36,065 nt of DNA from DATATV01 sp035551355 (lineage in GTDB: Bacteria > Actinomycetota > Actinomycetes > Mycobacteriales > Pseudonocardiaceae), in contig DASZNF010000138.1 in NCBI GenBank assembly GCA_035551355.1, forward strand, positions 1 through 36,065, given 5' to 3'. Shown here one piece after another: positions 16,418 through 24,752 of this stretch. A program made the position numbers and the translations under genes. Within the stretch, counting starts at the first letter, position 1, and each line of letters opens with the position of its first letter. The notes under the pieces are model-generated. The model ran no database searches and was not told the origin of the DNA. It saw only the letters and a program-made list of their open reading frames with translations.

Positions 16418-16459
16418 CGCAACGTGGTTGTCACGCCAGAGCCTTGCCACCGCCTATTC

Positions 16460-16478
16460 GTTAGGCTAATTTCCTAAC
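16460..16478. promoter_or_regulatory. Inverted repeat GTTAGG-N7-CCTAAC before the uptake operon
   Basis: Perfect 6-bp arms at 16460-16465 and 16473-16478 lie 28 bases before the binding-protein ATG. A TAGGCT hexamer (16462-16467) that can serve as -10 is embedded in the left arm, so a bound repressor would block it. The half-sites resemble DtxR/IdeR iron boxes, but that consensus has nine bases between TTAGG and CCTAA, not seven. Confidence 0.55.
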
Positions 16479-16506
16479 AATTCCTGTCGGCGGAAGGGCT
16501 TTCCCG

Positions 16507-18165
16507 ATGCGGCGTTTACGGAAACTCCTGACCATCCTGGCCTCCGGTGTGCTGCTGGCCGTCTGCGCCGCGTGCGGCGGATCGGCCTCCGAACCGGCCA
16601 CGGGCGGCACCCTCACCATCGCCAACGAGAGCGGCAGCCTCTGGCCCTGCGGCTTCAACCCGTTCAACACCAGCGAGAACTACCTGGCCATCGGCAACGT
16701 CTACGAGCCGCTGGTGTTCATCAACACCCTGCAGAACGCCAAGACCACCCCGTGGCTGGCCACTCAGTGGGCGTGGAGCAACGGCAACAGGACCATCACC
16801 TTCACCATCCGCGACGGCGTGAAGTGGAACGACGGTCAGCCGATGACCGCCGCGGACGTGGTGTTCACCTTCGACGAGCTCAAGAAGTTCCCCACCCTGG
16901 ACCTCAACTCCGTGTGGTCGGTGCTGGACTCGGTCAGCCAGCAGGGCCGCAACCAGGTGGTGGTCAACTTCAAGGCCCCGGCGGTGCCCTACTTCTACTA
17001 CATCGCCGACCAGCTGCCGATCATCCCGCAGCACGTCTGGTCCTCGATCGCCGATCCGGTGCACTACACCGACAGCAACCCGGTGGGCACCGGGGCCTAC
17101 CAGGTCAACCCGTGCACCCCGCAGAACATCACGTTCACCGCGAACAAGAGCTACTGGCAGCCTGGCCTGCCCAAGGTGGGCAAGATCCTCTACCCGGCGT
17201 TCACCGCCAACGACCCGGCCAACAACTACCTGGCCACCGGTCAGGCCCAGTGGGGCAGCCAGTTCATCCCCAACATCGACGCGTTCTATCTGAAGAAGAA
17301 CGCCAACCACCACTACTGGTTCCCGCCGTTCGCCCAGGTCTCGTTGTGGCCCAACGAAAAGGTCGCGCCGCTGGATGATGTGAACGTGCGCAAGGCGCTG
17401 GCCTACGCCACCGACCGGCAGAAGGCCTCCACCATCGGTGAGTACGGCTACGAACCGGCCGGCAACCAGCTGGGCGTGGTCACCCCGACCTTCAACGACT
17501 GGATCGACCCGGCCGCCAAGGCGGCCGACGACTACACCTACAACCCGGCCAAGGCCGACCAGCTCCTGGAAGCCGACGGCTACCACAAGGGTTCCGACGG
17601 GATCTACGTCTCCGCGACCGGGAAACGGCTGTCCTTCCACGTGATCAACATCGGCGGCTACTCCGACTGGGTCGCGGCGCTGCAGGCGGTCACCCAGGGC
17701 ATGAAGGCCGCGGGCATCGAGCTGATCGTGGACAACCTGTCCAACAACGACTTCTACGACAAGCTCTACAACGGCAACTTCCAGCTGGCCTACGACAACG
17801 AGCTGACCACCGGCCCGACTCCGTACTACGAACTGCGGGAATGGCTGTACTCGGCCAACACCGCGCCGATCGGCCAGCAGGCGACGCTGAACTACGAGCG
17901 CTACGCCAACCCGGCCACCGACGCGCTGTTCAACGCCTACGGCGCGACCACCGACCCGGCCGTGCAGAAAAGCGTTGTGGCTCAACTGGAACAGGTGATG
18001 CTGCAGCAGGTGCCGATCATCCCGGTGACCGAGGCGGTGAACTGGTACCAGTACGACACCACGCACTTCACCGGCTGGGTCACCCAGCAGGACCAGTACG
18101 CCCTGCCGGCCGCCTACCAGTATCCGGACATGGGACAGATGTTGCTGCACCTGCAACCGAAGTAG
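16507..18165 (+). CDS. ABC transporter solute-binding lipoprotein (family 5)
   Basis: A 552-residue periplasmic-type binding protein of the Dpp/Opp family. The signal peptide is MRRLRKLLTILASGVLLAVC, followed by a lipobox ending at C23, so the mature protein is lipid-anchored outside the membrane. Family landmarks include the LTIANESG start, the VTFTFDELK-like segment (VVFTFDELKKFPTLDL), PVGTGAYQV and LDDVNVRKALAYATD. Family 5 proteins bind peptides, nickel, or oligosaccharides (as in Thermotoga). Genes downstream favour a sugar. GGAAGGG (16492-16498) precedes the ATG. It is the first gene of a seven-gene operon and carries the operator-like repeat upstream. Confidence 0.92.
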   Translation: MRRLRKLLTILASGVLLAVCAACGGSASEPATGGTLTIANESGSLWPCGFNPFNTSENYLAIGNVYEPLVFINTLQNAKTTPWLATQWAWSNGNRTITFTIRDGVKWNDGQPMTAADVVFTFDELKKFPTLDLNSVWSVLDSVSQQGRNQVVVNFKAPAVPYFYYIADQLPIIPQHVWSSIADPVHYTDSNPVGTGAYQVNPCTPQNITFTANKSYWQPGLPKVGKILYPAFTANDPANNYLATGQAQWGSQFIPNIDAFYLKKNANHHYWFPPFAQVSLWPNEKVAPLDDVNVRKALAYATDRQKASTIGEYGYEPAGNQLGVVTPTFNDWIDPAAKAADDYTYNPAKADQLLEADGYHKGSDGIYVSATGKRLSFHVINIGGYSDWVAALQAVTQGMKAAGIELIVDNLSNNDFYDKLYNGNFQLAYDNELTTGPTPYYELREWLYSANTAPIGQQATLNYERYANPATDALFNAYGATTDPAVQKSVVAQLEQVMLQQVPIIPVTEAVNWYQYDTTHFTGWVTQQDQYALPAAYQYPDMGQMLLHLQPK

Positions 18166-18208
18166 GTTCGTCAGAGAGGGTCCACGGGGTGAGCCAGGAG
18201 AACCTGCC

Positions 18209-19189
18209 ATGAGATATGCCTTGCGCCGTGCGGGTTTCTTCCTGCTCACCCTGTGGGCCGCGCTCACCCTGAACTTCGTCATCCCCCGGCTGATGCCGGG
18301 GTCCCCGGCCACCGCGATCCTGGCCCGCTACCACGGGCACCTCACCCCCGCCTCGCTCAAGGCGGTCGAGGCGTCCCTGGGCATCGCCACCGACCAGAAC
18401 ATCGTGCTGCAGTACTTCACCTACCTGGGCAACACGTTCACCTTCAACTTCGGCACCTCCATCCAGTCCATGCAACCGGTGGCCAAGGTGGTGGGCGCGG
18501 CCATCCCGTGGACGCTCGGACTGGTCGGTGTGACCACCGTGCTGGCCTTCATCCTCGGCACCGGGATCGGCGCGCTGGCCGCGTGGAAACGGGGCACCCG
18601 CGCCGATGCCATCCTGCCGCCGTTGTTCGTGATCGGCACCGGCCTGCCCTACTTCTGGGTCGGCATGATGCTGATCATCATCTTCGCCGAGGTGAACCCG
18701 TGGCTGCCGGTGGCCCTTGGGTCCGACCCGGGCGTCGAAACCGGCTGGAACGCCGCCTACATCGGCAACATCGTGGAACATTCCATCCTGCCCGCGCTGG
18801 CCATCCTGATCACCTCGGTCGGCTCCTGGGTGCTGACCATGCGCAACACCATGGTCTCCACGCTGGCCGAGGACTACATCCGGATGGCCAGGGCGAAAGG
18901 GCTGCCCGCGCGCCGGATCATGCTGGACTACGCGGCCCGCAACTCGGTGCTGCCCAACCTCACCGGATTCGCCATGTCGCTGGGTTTCGTGGTCAGCGGC
19001 GCGGTGCTGGTCGAGGACGTGTTCAACTATCCCGGCGTCGGCTTCATGCTGGTGCAGGCCGTGCAGAACGAGGACTTTCCGTTGATGCAGTGCCTTTTCC
19101 TGCTCATCACCGTGACCGTGCTGTGCGCGGTGCTGCTGGCCGACCTGGCCACCGCACTGCTGGATCCGCGCACCCGGGTGCTGTCATGA
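18209..19189 (+). CDS. ABC transporter permease, DppB/OppB type
   Basis: A 326-residue permease. It starts with the typical first helix (LRRAGFFLLTLWAALTLNFVIPRLMPGSPA), followed by a large outer loop and five more helices. The EAA-type loop reads EDYIRMARAKGLPARRIMLDYAARNS. AGGAGAA lies seven bases before the ATG. The stop overlaps the second permease as ATGA (19186). With the second permease it forms the heterodimeric channel fed by the lipoprotein. Confidence 0.93.
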   Translation: MRYALRRAGFFLLTLWAALTLNFVIPRLMPGSPATAILARYHGHLTPASLKAVEASLGIATDQNIVLQYFTYLGNTFTFNFGTSIQSMQPVAKVVGAAIPWTLGLVGVTTVLAFILGTGIGALAAWKRGTRADAILPPLFVIGTGLPYFWVGMMLIIIFAEVNPWLPVALGSDPGVETGWNAAYIGNIVEHSILPALAILITSVGSWVLTMRNTMVSTLAEDYIRMARAKGLPARRIMLDYAARNSVLPNLTGFAMSLGFVVSGAVLVEDVFNYPGVGFMLVQAVQNEDFPLMQCLFLLITVTVLCAVLLADLATALLDPRTRVLS

Positions 19190-20106
19190 CCGCCGTCACC
19201 GTCACCACCGCCCCGCCCCGGACCGCGGGCCGGGGCGCGGGCAATCTGCTGCGGGCGTTGCGGGGCAACGGAAAGGCCGTCGCCGGGCTGATCATCCTGG
19301 TGATTTTCATTGTCCTGGCGGCGATCCCGCAGTGGCTGGCGCCCGACGACCCGAACGCCGAGATCTTCGACCGGATGGCCGGGCCGAGCGGCGCACATCT
19401 GCTGGGCACCACCGCTTACGGCCAGGACATCCTGTCCCAGGTGATCTGGGGCGCCCGGCCCGCGCTGCTGATCGCCGTGCTGGCCGGCCTTCTGGCCACG
19501 GTGCTGTCCGTGCTGATCGGGGTGTCCTCGGCCTACCTCGGTGGCATCTGGGGTGATCTGCTCAACCTGCTGACCGACGTTTTCCTCGTGATCCCAACGC
19601 TTCCGCTGGTCATCGTGATCGCCGCCTACGCCACCCAGCACAGCCTGTCCGTGCTGATCATCGTGCTGGTGATCACCGGCTGGTCCTATGGCGCGCGCCA
19701 ACTGCGGGCCCAGGCACTGTCGCTGCGCAACCGGGATTTCCTGCAGGCGGCCAAGGTTCGCGGCGAGCGCCGCGCCTACATCATCGTGTTCGAGCTGCTG
19801 CCGACCATGACCTCGTTGATCGTGGCCAACTTCCTGGGCGCCGCGCTGTACTCCATCCTCACCGCCTCCGGCCTGGAATTCCTGGGGCTGGGTAACACCA
19901 ACAGCGTCGACTGGGGCACGATGCTGTACTGGGCGCAGAACAACGAGGCACTGCAGACCGGTCAGTACCTGTGGGCGACCGTGCCCGGCCTGTGCATCGC
20001 GGCGCTGGGCACCGCGTTCGCGTTGCTGAACAACGCCTTCGACGAGATCAGCAATCCCGCCCTGCGTCCGGTCCGGAGGATTCGTGTCCAGCGAACACAT
20101 TCTTGA
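19186..20106 (+). CDS. ABC transporter permease, DppC/OppC type
   Basis: A 306-residue permease starting at ATG 19186, within the stop of the first permease. It has the short cytoplasmic N-terminus and first helix typical of DppC (GKAVAGLIILVIFIVLAAI), then HLLGTTAYGQDILSQVIWGAR and a coupling loop RNRDFLQAAKVRGERRAYIIV that contacts an ATPase. Five further helices follow. The frame is open upstream, but that part is a shadow of the first permease. It overlaps the first ATPase gene by 23 bases. Confidence 0.93.
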   Translation: MTAVTVTTAPPRTAGRGAGNLLRALRGNGKAVAGLIILVIFIVLAAIPQWLAPDDPNAEIFDRMAGPSGAHLLGTTAYGQDILSQVIWGARPALLIAVLAGLLATVLSVLIGVSSAYLGGIWGDLLNLLTDVFLVIPTLPLVIVIAAYATQHSLSVLIIVLVITGWSYGARQLRAQALSLRNRDFLQAAKVRGERRAYIIVFELLPTMTSLIVANFLGAALYSILTASGLEFLGLGNTNSVDWGTMLYWAQNNEALQTGQYLWATVPGLCIAALGTAFALLNNAFDEISNPALRPVRRIRVQRTHS

Positions 20107-21064
20107 GGTGCGCGAGCTGACCGTGGCCTACGCGAGCGCGCGCGGGCCGGTCGAGGCGGTGGACCGGGTGAGCCTGTCGGTCGCGCCGGGCGAATTCCTC
20201 GGGGTGGTCGGCGAATCCGGCTGCGGCAAGTCGACCCTGCTGTTCGCGATCGCGCAGCTGCTGACCCCGCCGGCCGCGATCACCGGCGGGGAGGTCCTGT
20301 TCCAGGGCCGGAATCTGGTCGGGCTGACCGACAGACAACTGGCCACGTCCCGCTGGCAGGACCTGTCGGTGGTCATGCAGAGCGCGATGAACGCCTTCAA
20401 CCCGGTCAAAACCATCGGCGCCCAGTTCCGCGATGCCGTGCGGGCGCACCAGAAATGGCCCAGGGACCAGATCGCCGAGCGGTCGGCCGAGGTGCTGCGC
20501 ATGGTCGGCATCGACCCGGTCCACGTGCGCAGCTATCCGCACCAGCTCTCCGGCGGCATGCGGCAACGTGCCATGATCGCCATGGCCTTGTTGTTCACGC
20601 CCGAGCTGATCATCATGGACGAGCCGACCTCCGCGCTGGACGTGGTGGCGCAGCGCTCGCTGATGGTGCGAATCAGGCAGCTGCAACAGGAACTGGGCTT
20701 CGCGGTCGTGTTCGTCACCCACGACATGTCGCTGGTGAGCCATTTCTCCGACCGGCTGCTGGTGATGTACGCCGGGCAGGTGGCCGAGGTCGGCCCCACC
20801 CGTACCGTGTTCGACACCCCGGCCCATCCGTACAGCACCGGCCTGCTGGCGGCCTTTCCGTCCATCCACGGCCCGCGCACCCGGATGACCGGAATCCCCG
20901 GCGCCCCACCGGAACTGATCGATCCGCCGGCCGGCTGCCGGTTCCAGCCGCGCTGCCCGGTGGCCATGCCCGAGTGCACCGAGAAGGAGCCGGAGCTGTA
21001 CGCCGCCGGGCCGGTCGCGGTGCGCTGTCTTCGCCACGCCGACGCCGGGAGCGGCCATGACTGA
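20084..21064 (+). CDS. ABC transporter ATPase, DppD/OppD type
   Basis: A 326-residue ATPase. Walker A is GESGCGKS, the signature LSGGMRQR and Walker B LIIMDEPTSALD. The C-terminal oligopeptide-transporter segment (PAGCRFQPRCPVAMPEC) has the Cys cluster of this group. GTG 20084 is preceded by GGAGGA (20075-20080) and lies inside the end of the permease gene. The stop overlaps the second ATPase by eight bases. Presence of two separate ATPases is the Dpp/Opp arrangement. Confidence 0.93.
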   Translation: MSSEHILEVRELTVAYASARGPVEAVDRVSLSVAPGEFLGVVGESGCGKSTLLFAIAQLLTPPAAITGGEVLFQGRNLVGLTDRQLATSRWQDLSVVMQSAMNAFNPVKTIGAQFRDAVRAHQKWPRDQIAERSAEVLRMVGIDPVHVRSYPHQLSGGMRQRAMIAMALLFTPELIIMDEPTSALDVVAQRSLMVRIRQLQQELGFAVVFVTHDMSLVSHFSDRLLVMYAGQVAEVGPTRTVFDTPAHPYSTGLLAAFPSIHGPRTRMTGIPGAPPELIDPPAGCRFQPRCPVAMPECTEKEPELYAAGPVAVRCLRHADAGSGHD

Positions 21065-22052
21065 CACTGTGACCGGCCCGCCGCTGTTGCGCACCGAAGG
21101 GCTGTCCCGGCACTTCGGCGTGGGCAACGCGTTGTCCCGCAAGCGTTTGCACGCCGTGGACGACGCCGAACTCGAGGTCGGCGAACGGGAGATCGTGGCC
21201 GTGGCCGGAGAAAGCGGCAGCGGCAAGAGCACCCTGGCCCGGCTGCTGGCCAAGGTCTACCCGCCCACCGCCGGTGAGATCTTCTTCCGCGGCCGCCCGC
21301 TGTCCGGGTTGCGGTCCCGCAAGGACGTGCTGGCTTATCGCGGCGCGGTGCCCATGGTGTTCCAGGACCCGTTCTCCTCGCTCAATCCGGCCTACCGGAT
21401 CTCGCACGGCATCCTGCGCAGCCTCGCCCTGCACCGCCCCGAGCTGTCCGGCGCGGCCCGCCGCGCCGAGGCAGAACGGGTGCTGGCCGCGGTCGGGCTG
21501 ACCCCGCCCGGGGAGGTGCTGGACAAGTTCCCGCACGAGTTCTCCGGCGGCCAGCGCCAGCGCATCGGCTTCGCGCAAGCGCTTGCCGGCCAACCGAAAC
21601 TGATCCTGGCCGACGAACCGGTGTCCATGCTGGACGTGTCCATCCGGGTCGGGGTGCTCAACCTGATGGCTGATCTGCGCGCCGACAACGGCGTGTCTTT
21701 TCTTTACATCACCCACGATCTGGCCAGCGCCCGCTACGTGGCCGACCGGCTGGTGATCATGTACGCCGGACACATCGTGGAAACCGGCCCCACCGAAGAG
21801 GTTCTGCGCAAACCGCGCCATCCCTACACGCAGCTGCTGCGCTCCGCGGTGCCCGATCCGAAGGTGCCGCTGGACACCAGCGTGCGCGGCGACGCGGGCG
21901 AGCCGCCGAAGGTGATCAACCCGGCGCCCGGTTGCCGGTTCCGCTGGCGCTGCCCGCTGGCCGTGGACCGATGCGCCACCGAGACCCCGCGGCCCCGCCC
22001 GCTCGCGCCCGGCCACACCGTGGCCTGTCATCTCGCCGAGGAGACCGCATGA
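21057..22052 (+). CDS. ABC transporter ATPase, DppF/OppF type
   Basis: A 331-residue ATPase that completes the transporter. Walker A is GESGSGKS, the signature FSGGQRQR and Walker B LILADEPVSMLD. The usual SALD is SMLD here, which occurs in sugar-type members of this family to my recollection. The C-terminal Cys motif (PGCRFRWRCPLAVDRC) is present. It starts within the preceding gene's end and its stop overlaps the GH4 gene as ATGA (22049), which ties the transporter to the hydrolase in one transcript. Confidence 0.92.
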   Translation: MTDTVTGPPLLRTEGLSRHFGVGNALSRKRLHAVDDAELEVGEREIVAVAGESGSGKSTLARLLAKVYPPTAGEIFFRGRPLSGLRSRKDVLAYRGAVPMVFQDPFSSLNPAYRISHGILRSLALHRPELSGAARRAEAERVLAAVGLTPPGEVLDKFPHEFSGGQRQRIGFAQALAGQPKLILADEPVSMLDVSIRVGVLNLMADLRADNGVSFLYITHDLASARYVADRLVIMYAGHIVETGPTEEVLRKPRHPYTQLLRSAVPDPKVPLDTSVRGDAGEPPKVINPAPGCRFRWRCPLAVDRCATETPRPRPLAPGHTVACHLAEETA

Positions 22053-23311
22053 AACTCGCCGTCGTCGGCGGTGGCTCGACCTATACCCCGGAACTGGTCG
22101 ACGGCATCGCCCGGCTGGCCGACCGGCTGCCGGTCGAGGAACTGGTGCTGATCGACCCGGACGCGCACCGGCTGGCCCTGGTCGGCGGGGTGTCGGCGCG
22201 GATCATGTCGGCCAACGGCCATCCGGCCCGCGTGCACACCACCAGCGACCTGGACGCCGGACTGGCCGGCGCGGGCGCGGTGCTCATCCAACTGCGCATC
22301 GGCGGGCAGGCCGCCCGGCAGCGGGACGAGACCTGGCCGCTGGACTGCGGTTGCGTCGGTCAGGAGACCACCGGGGCGGGTGGGCTGGCCAAGGCCCTGC
22401 GCACCGTGCCGGTGGTGCTGGACATCGCCGAACGGGCCCGGACCCTGGCCGCGCCCGGGGCCTGGATCATCGACTTCACCAACCCGGTCGGCATCGTCAC
22501 CCGCGCCCTGCTGGACGCCGGGCACCGCGCCATCGGGCTGTGCAACGTGGCCATCGGTTTCCAGCGCCGGTTCGCCGCCCGGTTCGCCGTCGCCCCGGAG
22601 CGGGTCGGCCTGGCCCATGTCGGCCTGAACCACCTGTCCTGGGAACGCGCGGTCTATCTGGACGGCGTGGACGTGCTGCCCGAACTGCTGGCCACCGACG
22701 GCGCGGACATCGCCGAGCGGCTGGAACTGCCGGCCGAGCTGATCCGGCGGCTGGGCGTCATCCCCTCCTACTACCTGCGCTACTACTACGCCCACGACGC
22801 GGTGGTCCGGGCCCAGCGCGAAGAACCCACCCGCGCGGAAGTCGTTGCCGGGTACGAAAAACAGCTGCTGGACCACTACGCCGACCCGACCCTGGACCAC
22901 AAACCCGAACTGCTGGCCAAACGCGGCGGCGCGTTCTACTCCGAGGCCGCGGTCAACCTGCTCGCGTCGCTGACCGCCGACGCCGGCGACACCCAGGTGG
23001 TCAACCTGCGCAATGCGGGCACCCTGCCCTTCCTGCCCCCCGACGCGGTGATCGAGGTGCCCGCCCGGATCGGCGCCACCGGGGCCATCCCGCTGCCGGT
23101 CGACCCGGTGCCCCCGCTGTATGCCGGGCTGATCGCGCACGTCAGCGCCTACGAGAAACTGGCCGTGACCGCCGCCGTGCACGGCGGCCGGGACCGGGTG
23201 TTCGACGCATTGCTGGCCCACCCCTTGATCGGCCAGCTCGAACCGGCCGGGAAACTGACCGACACGCTGATCGCGGAGAACCGCGCCCACCTGCCGTGGG
23301 CGTCGAACTGA
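22049..23311 (+). CDS. GH4 family NAD-dependent glycosidase (6-phospho-beta-glucosidase type)
   Basis: A 420-residue member of glycoside hydrolase family 4, which works by NAD-dependent oxidation at C3 and needs a divalent metal. The NAD loop is GGGST (7-11). The metal ligands are C165 (GLCNVAIG) and H195 (VGLNHLSW). LRIGG (82-86) and TNPVG (144-148) are further family motifs. The sequence resembles 6-phospho-beta-glucosidases, but no PTS genes are present here, so any phosphate would have to come from the adjacent kinase. Whether the true substrate is phosphorylated cannot be told from sequence. It starts in the stop of the second ATPase and overlaps the kinase gene by 16 bases. Confidence 0.9.
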   Translation: MKLAVVGGGSTYTPELVDGIARLADRLPVEELVLIDPDAHRLALVGGVSARIMSANGHPARVHTTSDLDAGLAGAGAVLIQLRIGGQAARQRDETWPLDCGCVGQETTGAGGLAKALRTVPVVLDIAERARTLAAPGAWIIDFTNPVGIVTRALLDAGHRAIGLCNVAIGFQRRFAARFAVAPERVGLAHVGLNHLSWERAVYLDGVDVLPELLATDGADIAERLELPAELIRRLGVIPSYYLRYYYAHDAVVRAQREEPTRAEVVAGYEKQLLDHYADPTLDHKPELLAKRGGAFYSEAAVNLLASLTADAGDTQVVNLRNAGTLPFLPPDAVIEVPARIGATGAIPLPVDPVPPLYAGLIAHVSAYEKLAVTAAVHGGRDRVFDALLAHPLIGQLEPAGKLTDTLIAENRAHLPWASN

Positions 23312-24303
23312 CCGCGCCCGCCGCGGTGCTGGCCATCGACGGCGGGAACAGCAAAACCGATGTGGCGCTGATCGGCCCGGACGGCGGCCTGCTGGCCGAG
23401 GTGCACGGCGCGGGCACCTCCATGGAGGCGTCCCGGTTCGCGAAATCCATCGCGGTGCTCGACAAGCTGGTCGCCACCGTGGCCACCGCCGCGGGCATCG
23501 ACCCGGCCGGTCCGATCGCCGAGCACGTCTCGGCCTTCCACGCCGGACTCGACCTGCCCGACGAGGAGGCCCGGCTGGCCGCCGCCCTGGCCCAGCGCGG
23601 CTGGAGCCGGGATCACCGGATCGGCAACGACACCTTCGCCGTGCTGCGCGCCGGCAGCAGCCGGACCTGGGGTGTCGGCGTCACCTGCGGCGCCGGCATC
23701 AACTGTGTCGGCGTGGCGCCGGATGGCACCGACACCCGGTTCCTGGCCCTGGGGCGGCTGTCCGGCGACTGGGGCGGCGGCATGGACGTGGCCAGGGAGG
23801 TGCTGTGGTGGTCGATCCGGGCTGAGGACGGCCGGGGCGAACCCACCGCGCTGCACGCGGCCACCACCGGCCACTACGGCCTGGCCAGCATGCACGACGT
23901 GTGCGTGGCCATCCATCTCGGCGAACTGGACCAGGCCCGGGTCAACGAACTGACCTACGTGCTGTTCGACGTCGTCGAGACCGGGGACGCGGTCGCGGGC
24001 CGGCTGGTGGACCGGCTCGCCGCCGAGGTGAGCCTGATGGCTCTGGTCGCGATGCGCCGGCTGGCGCTGACCGGACTGGACACCGAAGTGGTGCTCGGCG
24101 GGGGCCTGCTGGCCGCCGGACACGCCCGGCTCGACCGTGGCATCGAAGCCGCGATCCTGGCCGAAGCCCCGGCCGCGCGGCTGCGCGTACTGGCCGCGCC
24201 GCCGGTCGTCGGTGCCGCGTTGCTCGGTTTGGACCACATCGGATCCGGCCAACCCGCCCACCGCGCGCTGCGGCGCGCCATGGCCGGGGCGGGCAGGTTC
24301 TAG
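23296..24303 (+). CDS. BadF/BadG-type sugar kinase (N-acetylglucosamine kinase-like)
   Basis: A 335-residue ASKHA-fold kinase. The phosphate-1 motif is AIDGGNSKTD (13-22), followed by the second-lobe motif GVTCGAGINCVGV, the GDWGGG segment typical of N-acetylglucosamine kinases of this group, and VVLGGGLLAAGH near the end. I chose GTG 23296, which overlaps GH4 by 16 bases; a second in-frame GTG at 23326 would give ten fewer residues and still include the motif. The likely job is to phosphorylate the imported sugar or glycoside before or after GH4 cleavage. The acceptor is inferred only. Confidence 0.87.
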   Translation: MGVELTAPAAVLAIDGGNSKTDVALIGPDGGLLAEVHGAGTSMEASRFAKSIAVLDKLVATVATAAGIDPAGPIAEHVSAFHAGLDLPDEEARLAAALAQRGWSRDHRIGNDTFAVLRAGSSRTWGVGVTCGAGINCVGVAPDGTDTRFLALGRLSGDWGGGMDVAREVLWWSIRAEDGRGEPTALHAATTGHYGLASMHDVCVAIHLGELDQARVNELTYVLFDVVETGDAVAGRLVDRLAAEVSLMALVAMRRLALTGLDTEVVLGGGLLAAGHARLDRGIEAAILAEAPAARLRVLAAPPVVGAALLGLDHIGSGQPAHRALRRAMAGAGRF

Positions 24304-24336
24304 AGTGACAGGACGCCTGGTGGAAGGGTGGTGAGC

Positions 24337-24654
24337 ATGGGCGAGATGGACGAGCCGACCCGTGAGCAGATCACGTTGGTCGGCGTGTTGCACGCGCTGA
24401 GCGATCCGACCAGGCTCAAGGTCATCGGCCAGCTGACCGACGAGGGGGAGATGCTGTGCGGCGCCCTGCACGTGTCGGTCGCCAAGTCCACGCTGTCCCA
24501 GCACCTGCGGGTGCTGCGCGAAGCTGGGCTGACGCACACTCGCCCGGCCGGTACCCAGCGGTGGATCTCGGTGCGCCGCGACGATCTGGACGCGCTGTTT
24601 CCCGGCCTGCTGGACGTGGTGCTCGCCGCGCGAACCAGCCAGGTCGCCGTTTGA
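24337..24654 (+). CDS. ArsR-family transcriptional regulator
   Basis: A 105-residue winged-helix protein. LHALSDPTRLKVIGQL and the recognition helix KSTLSQHLRVLREAGL are diagnostic. The ArsR metal motif (CVC) is absent; a lone Cys lies in MLCGALH, so metal sensing is not indicated. ATG 24337 has GGAAGGG (24322-24328) at good spacing; GTG 24328 and 24331 are too close to it. It begins 33 bases after the kinase stop and is probably the last gene of the uptake operon and its local regulator. Confidence 0.87.
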   Translation: MGEMDEPTREQITLVGVLHALSDPTRLKVIGQLTDEGEMLCGALHVSVAKSTLSQHLRVLREAGLTHTRPAGTQRWISVRRDDLDALFPGLLDVVLAARTSQVAV

Positions 24655-24701
24655 CGGCGCAACACACCGGCGCGGTCGTTGCCGCGCTCGTGATCGACGC
24701 A

Positions 24702-24741
24702 TAGGCTGCGCCGGGATGGGCCTGTAATTACTCGGGAGTAA
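24702..24741 (+). promoter_or_regulatory. parA promoter and 14-bp palindrome
   Basis: TAGGCT (24702-24707) is a -10-like hexamer. A start near 24714 would give a leader of about 40 nt. The perfect palindrome TTACTCGGGAGTAA (24728-24741) lies in this leader, 11 bases before the ATG at 24753. It looks like a dimeric-repressor operator (TetR- or GntR-type), and it contains the GGGAG stretch next to the ribosome-binding area. Confidence 0.5.
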
Positions 24742-24752
24742 GTGAGCCGATC

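Noticed and set aside
16460..16478. Canonical DtxR/IdeR iron box
   Set aside because: The arms fit, but the spacing is seven bases where the consensus has nine, and the downstream genes point to glycoside use.
16516..18312. A 598-codon minus-strand open frame over the binding-protein gene
   Set aside because: It has Gly/Val/Arg-rich shadow composition and no recognisable domain, while the plus strand is a clear lipoprotein.
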